In this document: piece after piece, positions 37,301 to 47,541 of the stretch | How positions within the stretch are numbered: position 1 is the first letter of the stretch | How the letters are laid out: every line of letters starts with the position of its first letter | Origin: Ciona savignyi | Lineage: Eukaryota; Chordata; Ascidiacea; Phlebobranchia; Cionidae | Reading direction: 5' to 3' | Length of the DNA: 64,000 nt | Assembly (NCBI GenBank): GCA_000149265.1 | Contig: CH002622.1 | Span: forward strand, 194,112-258,111 | Position numbers and translations under genes: made by a program | Notes under the pieces: model-generated | What the model was told of the DNA's origin: nothing | What the model saw: only the letters and a program-made list of their open reading frames with translations | Database searches by the model: none

Positions 37301-38879
37301 TTACACGTCGGTTTGTAAGCTTGTTGCAATAATTATAAATAAGGTTGATTTTACCTCTAACCTTATTTAAAGACAAACTATAGTTTAATTGACACTAAGA
37401 AACTCATTTTAATCTGTTAACGACGTTTACTTTAGATTTTCCCCATGTTTACGAACGATAATCGCGATTATCGGGATACGTGACCAGCGAATATTTTTAC
37501 AATTATCGTTTCAGTGAATATACCAATTAAGATATCTTAAAATGTGTGTTTTATATGTGTCTCCCCTTTTTATAAAATAGCTTTATACTTTTCATAATAC
37601 CACCGTGAAATATACCTTATTGTGAATATATCTCCAGCATTACAGGCTGGCGCCGTCCATCTAAAAGCAAGATTTGGTTGCTTGTCAGCGTTGCTAGCAT
37701 GTCCGACAGTGGTCATTGGATCACCAAAGCATGCCACGTGTTTGTATCCGACCATATTACTCAAATCCCATCGTCCAACAGCAACGTTTGGATTCGAGCT
37801 TTCTCGGACTTGCAGAAACAATCCTCGAAAACTCCCGAGTCCAGTCAACGTCACTGAAATACGGAATCTGTTTAGTCTGAAGATAGCTGATGTATAGTAA
37901 TAAGTATAAGTCCGACCGGTTAGTCTGGTGGTTAAGTGCGGCGCCTTTCAGCCGAAAGGTTGCAGGTACGAAACTGGTCGCTTATGGCTAGTCGGTTGTG
38001 TGTTTGGGCAAGACACTGAACGGACATTGAACCCAGCGGAATAATGGGTTTTACCAAAATGAAGGAATGTTTCAATTATAACACACTTCAACGTCAGATG
38101 TCAGATGTACGTCAGATGTATTGCAATAAAATATAAAACTTTTACTATAACAAAAACCCTTTGACTATGATGTAAAGTCCATTTTACCAACGGAGACAAA
38201 GTGAGACCTTTACAACCAAAACGCATGCATATTGGAATAAAACCCTTACACCTTAAACACTTAAAATTGAGAGACTGATACCTGAAAAACTGATAACCGA
38301 CCCATAACATTACTAAGAAACTCGAATCTAAGACTAAAAAAATAAACGTGAGACAAAAATGAGACACTTACAAATGTGACCTTGGGACTTATTATCTACA
38401 AAATGTCGTTATAAAATATGTTAAACTAATACCAATACAACTTATAAGGCATCTCATATGTGACTTGTACAACTAAGACACTTTTACTGAGACAGTTATA
38501 AGACTAACATCTTTACTATTGAGATCTTTCAAAGAAAAAAACTTTAAATTTAGGACACTTAAATCTAAAAACCCTGGACAATTAAAAATATAAAACCGAT
38601 GCCCATAATTAATACCTTTACTTTATACATGAGTCTTTAAAAAGTTCTGCTATCTGGCCAACAAAAATGCAAAACATATGACTAACCCTGAATGTCATCC
38701 CCAGATCTGATAGTTGACTGCGGTGTGGTCAATGCAAATCCAATTGTAGTTCTGATGGCCCCAATATGACCAGTAGGCTGCATGGCCACACATGATGACA
38801 ACGGTGGGCCGGATGGTAGGCCATGAACAAACTGAATAAATACACTAATGGCCACTAATGCGCGTAGCAACATCTGCAT
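28359..38879 (-). CDS. Secreted Reeler + MAM domain protein
   Basis: Exons 38879-38687, 37853-37616, 36887-36685, 30890-30765, 30392-30148, 28442-28359; phases agree and give 362 residues. The signal peptide MQMLLRALVAISVFIQFVHG is followed by a Reeler domain (about 22-165; PSGPPLSSCVAMQP, GSFRGLFLQVRE, RWTAPACNAGD, IRATVVQQFS), then a Pro/Thr linker (PPTPDPVTTSPVPVF), then a MAM domain (about 205-362; GGWENTG, HHSGRTPSFGTGPA, FYLYFETSSPRQPDDVAIL, GDTAIDNVVLTDGRC). MAM domains mediate extracellular adhesion; Reeler domains occur in extracellular matrix and ferric-reductase-type proteins. The stop follows the last MAM Cys directly, but a donor-like T|GTTAGT overlaps that codon, so a longer isoform cannot be excluded. 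Intron 3 (30891-36684) holds a BEL/Pao element. I know no named vertebrate orthologue. Confidence 0.88.
28480..28671. mobile_element. MITE family A copy
   Basis: Left arm ACTAAAAGGAGGAAAGTGGG, core GGGGTTGGAGTTGGGGTTAG, right arm TTTCCCTCTTTTTAGTGTTC. It lies in the last Reeler-MAM intron. Confidence 0.85.
28813..29049 (-). mobile_element. SINE family 1, shortened
   Basis: Reverse copy, GGATACCATATTCATGTTTA to CAGACTAACCGGTCGGACCG, with a deletion between CCCCATTG and the CGGGGTACCAGAGC block. Confidence 0.88.
29256..29352 (-). mobile_element. tRNA-derived SINE family 2
   Basis: Family 2 has the head TGTACGGTCGTGTGGCCGAA, A-box-like TGGCCGAATGGTTAACGCG, then GACCGATACATATACC, and a B-box-like GGGTTCGAAACT about 80 bp further on. 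This is a reverse copy with TAAGTTTCGAAG and ATGTATCTGTCGCGTTAAC. Confidence 0.8.
29356..29561. mobile_element. MITE family A copy
   Basis: GGGGGAAACTGAAAGGAGGA at the left, GGTTGAGATTAGAGTTAAGG core, TTTCCCTCCTTTTATTGTTG at the right. Confidence 0.87.
29791..29890 (-). mobile_element. SINE family 2
   Basis: Reverse copy: TAAGTTTCGAAGCC, ATGTATCGGTCGCGTTAACG and ATTCGGCCACACGA. Confidence 0.82.
29899..30116. mobile_element. MITE family A copy with target duplication
   Basis: GGGGGAAACTAAAAGGGGGA to TTCCTTCCTTTTATTATTGC. CTTTTAAA lies immediately outside both ends (near 29891 and 30116). It ends about 30 bp from the MAM exon donor at 30148. Confidence 0.85.
30440..30548 (+). mobile_element. 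SINE family 2
   Basis: TGTACGGTCGTGTGGCCTAA, GGTTAACGCGACCGATACAT, then GGTTTGAAACTTAACCCAGT and an A-rich end. Confidence 0.85.
30968..31073 (-). mobile_element. SINE family 2
   Basis: Reverse copy: TTAGTTTCGAACCCG, ATGTATCGGTCACGTTAACC, ATTCGGCCACACGGCTGTAC. Confidence 0.87.
31321..31395 (+). mobile_element. SINE family 2, 5' part
   Basis: TGTACGGTCGTGTAGCCGAA, TGGTTAACGCGAACGATACA. The B-box half is missing. Confidence 0.82.
31567..31947 (+). repeat. 5' LTR of the BEL/Pao element
   Basis: Starts TGTTACGGTCATTTTGGGG and ends GTTGAATCCTACA. Reading the two LTRs side by side, I find one substitution (GATTGAGCTG here, AATTGAGCTG in the other). Confidence 0.95.
32075..33013 (+). pseudogene. 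BEL/Pao gag N-terminal segment, ends at a frameshift
   Basis: Lys/Glu/Ala-rich, coiled-coil-like N-terminus (first ATG at 32075) followed by a Pro/Asn-rich stretch. The frame stops just before the conserved gag segment FDGNILEYY, which continues in the -1 frame, so a one-base lesion splits gag. A programmed frameshift at this point inside gag would be unusual for the family. The element is therefore probably coding-defective. Confidence 0.8.
33052..35007 (+). pseudogene. BEL/Pao gag core, protease and truncated reverse transcriptase
   Basis: 651-residue open frame; homology begins slightly upstream of its ATG. The gag core (DFREYIEARVLNDGARLKF) is followed by a CX2CX4HX4C knuckle (CFNCLRAGHFSRQC) with extra Cys/His pairs, then an A17-like aspartic protease region where the expected D-S/T-G reads DDGAD. 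The next part (LPWRLPRVTLPNNRLRAIKR) begins the RT, but the frame jumps directly to the late RT block MFRQVLVDPKNRDAL, so the RT fingers are missing. It ends soon after EATSSP, losing the rest of RT. Confidence 0.85.
34980..35500 (+). pseudogene. BEL/Pao pol remnant between RT and integrase
   Basis: Frame with AIMWFKGPEFLRQPEEWP, the segment normally found after RNase H and before the integrase zinc region, then HSVAWLLRYRKYLL. RNase H and the integrase catalytic core are absent. The open frame continues into unrelated residues. Confidence 0.7.
35500..35856 (+). pseudogene. BEL/Pao integrase C-terminal region
   Basis: LNSDGYKRSWRAVQLCADKW, WPRPTRNFAVGDVVLVVDE and GLVRRVRVRT correspond to the C-terminal domain after the BEL/Pao integrase core. 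The frame is open from 35215, but only this part shows family resemblance. It stops at 35856, about 340 bp before the 3' LTR. Confidence 0.82.
36196..36576 (+). repeat. 3' LTR of the BEL/Pao element
   Basis: Same length and ends as the 5' LTR. It is followed by the target duplication CACAG. Confidence 0.95.
37912..38092 (+). mobile_element. SINE family 1, 3'-truncated
   Basis: TCCGACCGGTTAGTCTGGTG head, GGTTGCAGGTACGAAACTGG, body to ATTATAACACACTTCAACG. It lies in Reeler-MAM intron 1. Confidence 0.9.
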
Positions 38880-39794
38880 AACTTCGGTTGCTTACAATGT
38901 ATTCTATTTGCTGTACTTGCAATACTTAGCAAGGCTGAATGTTTGCAAGCCTTGGGTAAAAGTTTAGGCTAGACCCCCGAGGGCATTGGTGGAAGAATCG
39001 ACCACAACGTGACTACAGCATAAGAAACATTTACGTTTTTGCTGCAATTTAAAGGTCAAATTTGTTTTGAGTAAACGATATGGTCCAACTCAAGTGGTAA
39101 AGCGTGCTAAAGGTTCATCTCGTGGCCACCCCAAGTTAACCTTTGACATATCTATTAATGACCAGTCACGGTCGTACAAATGAAGAATGTTAAGAAATAT
39201 ATTAAAGCTCTTAAAAAGCGGCAAATGCTCCTACCAAAGGCCTTTTTGGGGTTTAAAACAGCAAAAGGCGAAGCTTTAGAATGTTGTCGACAAAATTTGT
39301 TTCTGGCAGTTTTTCTTCAAAATTTCGTGACGTATGACCTTCAGGAATGCAATGTCGGTCAAGTTCAAGTTAAAACGTTCAGGAATGTTGGTTGACACGG
39401 TCCAGGTGCCTCAATTGATGAATGTATTATATGTGACGTAACGCGGCGGTTGTACACTGCGTAAACGCTATTTTGTTGTTTACCAGATTCGCACGGTTAT
39501 CGTGAATTATCAAAAACCGGTTTGGGTTGTTTTACTGCTGTAATACGTAAATAATATAAACCATATATTCCGAGAATACTCAACACGAAACAAACGGGCT
39601 CTTGTAGTATTTAAGATTGTACCAAGTGTAGCATTGTTCCGGGGTGCCATTTGCATTGATTAAGTATGTCGCGAGATGGTGCAGCGGACTGTTTTGCTTT
39701 TCAATCCGCCACGAGAGGTTGTGGTAAAAATTATGAAAATTAATATAAAGTCCCTCATTTATTTTTTATGTTTGGTCCGCGATTGCTCAAGATA

Positions 39795-39872
39795 ATCCGC
39801 CCGTGTGTTAACACCCTTGGTTTTCCCATTCACGTGGATAAACATAAATATCCTATCGTATCCTATCCTATA
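39795..39872 (+). mobile_element. SINE family 1, 3' fragment
   Basis: CCCGTGTGTTAACACCCTTGG, CATTCACGTGGATAAACATA and an ATCCTATCGTATCCTATCC tail. Confidence 0.85.
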
Positions 39873-40015
39873 AAGATATTTACTGTTGATTTACAAAGGA
39901 GCCGCAAACTATTTATGTGTTATATGCGGTTGGCGGTCTGGTGTTTAAAAATATTCTATGTAATAATATATAAATACTACAATAACTCGTAATGGTAAGG
40001 TTGAAATTTATTATA

Positions 40016-40094
40016 AGCTCGACGCCAAGACCGTTTTTATATTAAAATCGGTATATGTATCGGTCGCGTTAACCATTCGGCCACATAAACGTAC
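40016..40094 (-). mobile_element. SINE family 2, partial
   Basis: Reverse copy: ATGTATCGGTCGCGTTAACC, ATTCGGCCACATAAACGTAC. The B-box end is lost. Confidence 0.82.
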
Positions 40095-40356
40095 AATAAC
40101 CCATCCAATAGTAGAAAATATTAAAATGTTTCTATGGCGTAGGTAGGAACGCTAGATACGCATCATTAATTACGTAAACAAGTGTATTTTACCTACAGCC
40201 TTTACTTTTTTATGTAATTCATATTGGGGGTACAATAACGTAAGGAATGTTTGTTATACGACATTTGGTATAGCCGTTACACTATCTGTTGGGACCATTG
40301 GGAATCTAGAATTGTTTTCAGCTTCAGAGAAAATAAAGGACGCCTTCTCGGTCAAA

Positions 40357-43300
40357 ATGTCTAGAACATCTCGAACCCCACGAGCGAAAAGTAGCGGTGT
40401 TCGACCTTTAGGTGCCATGCGTTTGATGCATAGCAATCCTGGTGTAGTGCGGACAAAGTAAGTGTTCTTTTAACATATCAATTACTACGATAATCAACTT
40501 TTTGTTGGTTGCAATAGGATAGGATAGGATAGGATATTCATCTTTATCCCCGTGAATGGGAAAACCAAGGGGGTTAACACACGGGCAATCGTCATATCAC
40601 CTCGCGCCCATCGTCGGGTTACCGGAGCTATTGCAGTGTGTGTGTGTTGTATATGATAGACATGTTCCTTCAATTTGGTAGAACCCATTAATCCGCTAGG
40701 TTCAGGCAATGTCCGTAAAGTTCCTTGCCCAAGGACACAGCCGACTAGCTAGCGACCAGTTTCGCAATAGCAGTATAAATACCGTTACCGATGTCTGTAC
40801 AAACTGTGCTTTGATCCAATCAAACAAAAAAACTATTTAAGAATTGAATATTCAGGTTTATCCCTATAAATGGGAAGAAAACCAAGGGCGTTAACACACG
40901 GGCAATCGTCAGATCACCTCGCGCCCATCGTCGGGTTACCGGAGCTATTGCAGTGTGTTGTGTAGTAGTACCCATTAATCTGCAGACCAACCGGTCAGAT
41001 TAATAATATTAGATTCACATATTTCCATGATCAGGCCATTGTGACATTTTGTATTGTTTCACTTACTAAGTGGCAAAAGAAATATTGCTCTACTTTCTAA
41101 GCAGGAATGATCCTGCCTTGCATATCAATCAAATACGAAAAAGCGAAACTGAAGAATTGTCACCACAACCCACCAGAGATCTTGCCAAGGAACGAGAATA
41201 CCAGGTGTTTATTTGCTGATATAGCCATAAATACCAAACTATACAAACATTACAAAATGGTAAATTGATCCTATTCATTATTGGCCTGCTCCCTATCAGA
41301 ACATTGTAGGTTTAATACTTAGTTGGTGCTGCATGAGTCAATAGTCAAGTACATTCGAGCATAAAAGTTTTTCATGTAAAATTGTATAGTAATATAATTA
41401 TTACAAATTAATTCTTACATCATAGTGTAAATAGATTCCTAGACAAGGCAATAAAGGGAAGATAGTGTCAGATGTTACATTGAGAAGTAAGAATCAGGTA
41501 TTTGTGAATATGAAAAGTTTGCTAGTTGGTTATGATAGTCAGTTAAATTAGATTGAGTTTAAATATTAGAGTTGCTTGTATAAAATCAAGTATAAAAAGT
41601 CTACAGTCTTTAAATAACAGCAACTGCATATTTACTACTGTGCTGACAAAAAAATGTTTAGCTGCTTCTGCATCCAAAATCAGTAAAAGTTTGTTTGGTT
41701 TCACAAGATATACTTCAATTTGTGCAAGGTGTTTTAGTAGTTGAAGTACCAGGTAGTAAAATTTTCATGATAATATTTTTTTGCAATCCGCAATTTTTGC
41801 GTTTAGAATAATTGATTTGTATTTTTCAAGGAAAGAGAGCGGAAATTACGTGATCAGATAGCTGCGCTTCAAAACCAAATTCTGCAGTTAAAACAAGAAA
41901 TTAAACAAAAGAATGATTTGAATCATCAACTACATGAAACTTTATCATTAAAAGTAACGTTAAACTTATTTATTAAAATTGTTGCCATGTTTTCTCTTTA
42001 CTGGTTGTAATAATGCGTGCCAAAATAATACAATTACTGGTTAAGAGGACTGGTCAAAATAATACGTGCCAAAATAATACGTTTACTTGTTAAAAGGACT
42101 AATTAAAATAATATGTGCCAAAAGTTCTGGTTCTGGAGTTATTATATTGTGTTGAATTCGATATAGACATGGCTTTAAACTTACATGATCCATTCATAAG
42201 ACAGCATTCATAAGCACCCTGTGTCTAACCAGTTGGCACAATTGCTGTGATTAAAGACCAACCATCATTGTGTTAAACAAGCTTAACGGGATAATATATT
42301 TGAAGGAGTTATTTAGAAATACGTATATGGTTTGCAGAGAAGGATAGAATATTCATAAATGTTTATATCTGTGAATGGGAAAACCAAGGACGGTAACACA
42401 TGGGCAATCGACAGATCACCTCGCGCCCATCGTCGGGTTACCGGAGCTATTGCAGTGTGTTGTATATGATAGACACGTTCCTTCAATTGGGTAGAACCCA
42501 TTAATCTGCTGGGTTCAGGCAATGTCCGTTAAGTGCCTTGCCCAAGGACACAACCAACTGGCTTGCGACCAGTATTCTACCCCTGGTAGTTACATTTTGT
42601 ATAAAGTCACACGTCAAACCAAATGTTTGGCATGAGATAAAGAGATGATGACTTGTGAGATAAATCCCCTTCATTTTCCCATTTACGGGAATAAAAACAT
42701 TATTGTCCCACATAAAACTTTAACAGTTTAAAGTATGTAACACTATAACATTTCTAAAAAACATCACAATCCCCTGGTGTGACAGAATAAAGAGCACGAA
42801 GGGAATCTTCTTCAGTGTGAGGAACGAACAACCAAAGTCCAACAATCCCTGGAGGAAAGTAGATCTGCTGAGAGAGAGGCTGCCAAACAATTGGAAATCG
42901 CAACTTTAGATTTTGAAGAAAAATTAAAGAAAATTATTGAAGAGGTAAAGTGCAGTGATATGAATGATACCAGCTTTTAGACTATATAGTAAAATAAATA
43001 GCTAAAAGGTGTTAATTTATAGGTAAAACAAATAATCAATATCTAGCGAGAATAATATTAATACCTGTATTTTTAAACAGTCTGCCAATTTTCTTAGAAT
43101 AGGTGCATCTGTTGTCCATCATATGGCCTTCAATCTGCTGCAGTCAAGTAGAATGATTTTTCGTTTTATTTGAAAAAAAATTTTTGTTTTTATTATGCAC
43201 CAATTATTAATTCTATTAAAAACCAATTACTTACCCCTTAACTGTAAGATATATTATGTGATTTATACTACTGATAACAAAGGTTACAAATGTTTTTCTC

Positions 43301-44704
43301 ACAACAGTATGAGAGAAAACTGAGCGATCTAGCAGCTGAAAAAGATAAAGAACTTAAAGAAAAAGATGAAAAAATGGTCGTTTTAAAAAAAAGAATGGCG
43401 GAAAGTCTTGGTAAAAATTCAGCGTAAGTTATAGGATATTTAAATTTTATCTTCGTAAATGGAAAAAATGCAGAGAATGATCAGATAGGTAATAGTTAGA
43501 TTATGTCTGTATTAAGTAAACTGTTGGTATTAGTAAAGTAGTTATATGATAATCTCTGGTACTAAAGGTTGTTTGTAGTTCAAACCTTTAGATTTTTCGA
43601 ATTACAACACCTGACGAAATACGAGCACAATTAACGTATATGAGGTATGCCGTCATCTAATGGTGAATTCCAGCTCTTCAAGGTATTGGCAGCAGTGCGG
43701 CTAAGTAAACTAATGACAAGACTTAACTTATAATATTGACAAATGAAATCATAAGTAACATTATCTATAACTTTTCAGGGAGAGACAGCAACAACTGGAA
43801 GAATTGAAACGAGATCTCATCAAACAATCCCAAGAAGCAAAGGAACTTCAACATAAACTGAAATATTTTCAACAGAAACCAAAACCGGTATTTAAACAAA
43901 CTATGATATAATTTGATGTTATACACCTTTATCCAGTGTATCCTTATTGTACACCTTTGTATCCTTATTGTACAACTTTATCCAATATATATAACTGGGT
44001 GGTAAAATAATAACAAGCAAATACTTAATAAACAACTATAAAATCCTGCTACAGTGTGAAAACTGCACGAAGCTCGAAGAGAAATTAGAAGAAAAAATTC
44101 TCCAAATTCGTCTAAAAGAAAAAACAATAAATGACTTGCAAGGCATTGGAAGGAAAATGCAATTACAGCTCCATCAACAGGTTAGTTGAGTTGAATATCG
44201 CCCCAATATTGTAAAAGCTGTTCATAAACAAATTTAAGAAACCATTATTCAAGTATATGTATTAGCGTTAAAAATCTACAATATTTATGTAAATTGTTTC
44301 TTCACATCATTTAATGTATATATCGTACCTTTTTAAGCATTACTGATTTTTACAACAAAAGCTAACACTTTAAAAATAATATTTATAACTGATTAATTAC
44401 ATTCGGATAAAGTACAGACAGTAAACAGTACAGTTTCTTATAATTTTAATTCTAATTCTCCGAAATAAATATATACAGATGAAATGGGTAGGATAGTTAA
44501 CATTGTTCGGAATTATGATTAGTTGACAACAAAAACATTCAAATGACTCTACAGCACAGACATAAAGTTATGAAGGAAGAACAAAATGCAGAAAAGCATA
44601 GAATGTTGTGTAAAAGGGCAGGAATCAAAATCGCTATCACTTCTCATGTCAGTCATTACCAGTTCAAGAAGCAAGGGTCTCTTCAGCAGAAAAAAGAATT
44701 GTGA
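40357..44704 (+). CDS. Uncharacterised coiled-coil protein, 324 residues
   Basis: Exons 40357-40457, 41105-41204, 41831-41953, 42795-42944, 43308-43423, 43779-43887, 44055-44180, 44555-44704, all phases consistent. A basic Ser/Arg/Pro N-terminus (MSRTSRTPRAKSSGVRP) is followed from about residue 60 to 285 by nearly unbroken heptad-like sequence rich in E, K, Q and L (RKLRDQIAALQNQILQLKQE, EKDKELKEKDEKMVVLKKRM). One CxxC (CENC) interrupts it. A basic tail ends QFKKQGSLQQKKEL. It has no signal peptide or membrane segment, so it is presumably cytosolic, cytoskeletal or centrosomal. I do not recognise the family. Poly(A) signal AATAAA at 44972-44977. Confidence 0.85.
40513..40766 (-). mobile_element. 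SINE family 1
   Basis: Reverse copy starting with four GGATA repeats (the tail) and ending GCTAGCGACCAGTTTCG. It begins 56 bp after the first donor of the coiled-coil gene and carries an extra TGTG in the body. Confidence 0.92.
40844..41001 (-). mobile_element. SINE family 1, internally deleted
   Basis: Reverse copy: ATATTCAGGTTTATCCC to GCAGTGTGTTGTGTAG, then a jump to CAGACCAACCGGTCAG. Confidence 0.85.
42341..42574 (-). mobile_element. SINE family 1
   Basis: Reverse copy: GGATAGAATATTCATAAATG to CTGGCTTGCGACCAG, without the tRNA-like head. It lies in an intron of the coiled-coil gene. A 3' fragment (CATTTACGGGAATAAAAACA) follows at about 42655-42707 in the opposite orientation. Confidence 0.88.
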
Positions 44705-46306
44705 AAAACTAATTTGATATTTGTACTATTGTACCATGAACATGTTATTTAGTTGCCAAGTTTGTAAACAACAGGATAGTACTGGAATAAAAATGTGTAC
44801 CTGTGTTAAAGTCATTTCATTTAAAAAAAATCGAATACAAAAGTATATGTCTGTATTAGACAGTAAGTGTCAGCATAGCACTGCAACCAACATACTATTG
44901 TGTTTTATCTTTTTTCAGCACTGCAAGGGGTTATAAATAACTATATCTGTATTTATATAATTTGCATTCATAATAAACAGTTGAATAATTTCAATCCTAG
45001 GATATTATACTTCAGAAATGGGAGGAAAGAGAAAACAGAAATGAATAATAAGTTAGAGTGTGGTGAGTTTTGAGTTGGTTTGAATACCAAATATAAAGAT
45101 TTGAACTGGTCTTGTGTGCCTCTAAAACAATTCTAGGCAGTATGTAAAGATTGTGCATTGTTTAACTAGTTTGCTGTCAGTGAAACACAAAAAATTATTT
45201 GTGACTTCGTGTATTACAATGTCGGATTTAATTTTTAAAAGATTTTTGTAATTTTAAAATAAGACTTTTTATATTGTTATATAAAAGGCTTGAAATGTGT
45301 TTCCATATGATATTGGCTATCTATTAATTTCATATAACTCTTTATTGTATTGGGATAGGTGATAGAATATTTCGTTTTAGTAATGTAAGAGGAGTGTGTT
45401 ATCACCCAATCAATTGTTAATCCCCTTACCCGTACCAAAGCTATTCGAGTGTACTGTGTGCCATGTTTCTTTAGTTTTAGACCGGTTTCAGACAACATCT
45501 GTTAAGTATAACCAATAACACACAGACTTTTGACACTCTAAAACAGGCATGGGTAACATACAGTCCAGAATTTTTTTGCTGTCCTGTAGACTGTATCTAA
45601 CCATATCCTGTAATGTGGCCCTTGCATAGTAATTAAATATGTAGTTAAGATATTGAATACTATTCATGTAATAATCCGGCCCACCAAGGACTTTATTTTT
45701 TCCAAATCTGGTCCGCCGACTAGAGAGGTTGCCCAACCCTGCTCTAAGAAATACTAGGTTAACGTTTAAAAACATTGTTTTACAACTTTAGGACCACGTC
45801 CTTGATGGTATGAAGACCAAGAAATAAAACTAAAAGATGATGCGCAATGGTCTACCTCTGTCAAAGGTGCTTGCCATGACAATTTCTTTTATGCATTTCT
45901 ACTTTATGCTTTGAACTTCAAGAATTTTCCGCAATGATTATTCCAAAAAAGCAACTACCTATCATCTGTTTTGGCTCATTTTACCTTTGTAAATGTAGTT
46001 TTGCAATATCCCTGTGTTAGTTTTACCACCAGGAATACTGGTTCATTTTTAGTTTAATTGGAATTTAGATTTTGAGCTTGTAGAAGTAGAATTACAGTAT
46101 CCAATACATCAATCCAAAGTTAAGTATGAAAATTTATTAATGAACATTGAAAGTAAGTTGGACCATACTGCACCAACCTTACATGTTTTACTTTGTTTCC
46201 AATGCAAAATTAATTATTAAGTCAACACTTTTGTAATTTTCTAAAAACAGATCAAACTGTTTTTTACATATGAATGTGAAATATAATGATCATACAAAAA
46301 TATGTC
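44705..46306. other. Convergent intergenic region
   Basis: Lies between the coiled-coil gene and TIM10. It contains their 3' UTRs (AATAAA at 44972; a minus-strand AATAAA at 46138-46133). I see no other gene. The frames at 44721-44936 and 45488-45775 lack splice or family support. Confidence 0.5.
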
Positions 46307-47093
46307 TCATCTTTGCGCCACATTTGGTGGGATACTAGTTGAGTTTGGTGACATTTTACTCATAGCCTCTTCATCACTTTGTGACATGTCCGTCAATTTT
46401 TTACCAATTTGTTCGTGAATGTCCAAGTATTTAGCGACACACCGATCTATGCAAACAGCCTCCCCTTTCTCCAAGTCACTAGTGTCGTATCGAGTGCTGA
46501 TGCACTTCTTGTGGCAGCTGTTTGTCATCCTGGAGTCAAAAATTACACTTACATGGATGATCCTAAGATTTAGTTAAGATTGATCCTAAGATTAGTTTAT
46601 GCCCAGTCAAGTTACTTAAGTTATAGTAATGTTAAATATGATGAAAATATTGTTATATAGTTTTTGTTTCACTATACCACCGGATTTGGCCGACATTTAC
46701 TATATGCCTTGCACTGTACAAAAAGTACAGTAAACCACATGCCCATGACTAACTGGTGGCACATAAATGTTTTTTTGTATAACTACCCCACTTACATCAT
46801 TGTGAAAATTATGGTTTACACGTAATAATGTCGTAGCCAATTTTTACTGGTACGACTGATTTATAATTAGTAGGCCTGCTCATAACCGTCTGGCCTATCC
46901 AAGAACTCAACTAACTAGCAGCTGGTTCTGATGCAAATAAGCAAAGAAAGGGTGCTAACATCAAAACACGATTCAAGCAATTATCGCCTTAAACAAACTG
47001 CCGCAACAGTATCAGTACTAACCTATTGTACATATCCGCCATCATTTCAACTTCTAGCTCGGCTGCCAACTTCTGGGCTTCTTGTGGATCCAT
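46307..47093 (-). CDS. TIMM10: Mitochondrial import chaperone subunit Tim10
   Basis: Exons 47093-47023 and 46529-46307, 97 residues. Small Tim proteins form the TIM9-TIM10 hexamer of the intermembrane space that escorts hydrophobic carriers to TIM22. N-terminus [20 protein letters not shown], then the twin CX3C motif (CHKKC, CIDRC) and the conserved [14 protein letters not shown]. Length is close to the vertebrate protein's 90. It is divergent from UFC1 with 448 bp between the starts, so the two probably share a promoter region. Confidence 0.96.
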
Positions 47094-47541
47094 TATTTCT
47101 GATTGTTGTCACGATAATCCCACATATAACAACAACAGGCGTTGGTAGTAAACGCACTAAAACTCAATCGGCGGTCGCGATTTACTTACTATTGCAATAG
47201 TGTTCACACATGCTCAGTGTTGCACCTTAAAAAATACGAATTGTTCAGTTACGTTGGAGTAAATTATAACTCCCTCTATTATCTTAAAATTATAAAATTT
47301 ATTTAATTAACAATTATGGAGGTTGTTAAACTTAAAGTATACTCTTTACAATTAAACGAAAAAACTATTTATATTTTTTCAAAAAATATTTATTGAGGCA
47401 ACACTGTGTATGTTTTGCGGTGTGTTGATATCAGTGGACGTTATCGTGTAAGAACACCGGGGCGGTTGAACAGTTCACCAAAAGCACATATTTATAGTTT
47501 AAGGTTTCTTTTATTGATAAAATTGGTGCAGATATAGAATC
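47094..47541. promoter_or_regulatory. Bidirectional promoter region TIM10/UFC1
   Basis: The 448 bp between divergent start codons carry no repeat. They include AT-rich runs (near 47280-47400) and a somewhat GC-richer block GTGTAAGAACACCGGGGCGG near 47450. Transcription starts cannot be placed from sequence. Confidence 0.55.

Larger units (their letters stand above)
38880..40356. promoter_or_regulatory. Intergenic region between divergent genes
   Basis: Separates the Reeler-MAM start (minus) from the coiled-coil gene start (plus), so it probably holds both promoters. I see two SINE fragments and no TATA box I would trust. The open frame at 39180-39395 has no family resemblance. Confidence 0.45.

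Noticed and set aside
39665..39740. Possible tRNA (GTCGCGAGATGGTGCAGCGG)
   Set aside because: No acceptable T-arm or pairing acceptor stem; B box absent.
41553..41744. 63-residue plus-strand frame before exon 3 of the coiled-coil gene
   Set aside because: Not needed: exon 2 (ending 41204) joins exon 3 (41831) in phase; the frame looks like random Ser/Ile-rich intron.
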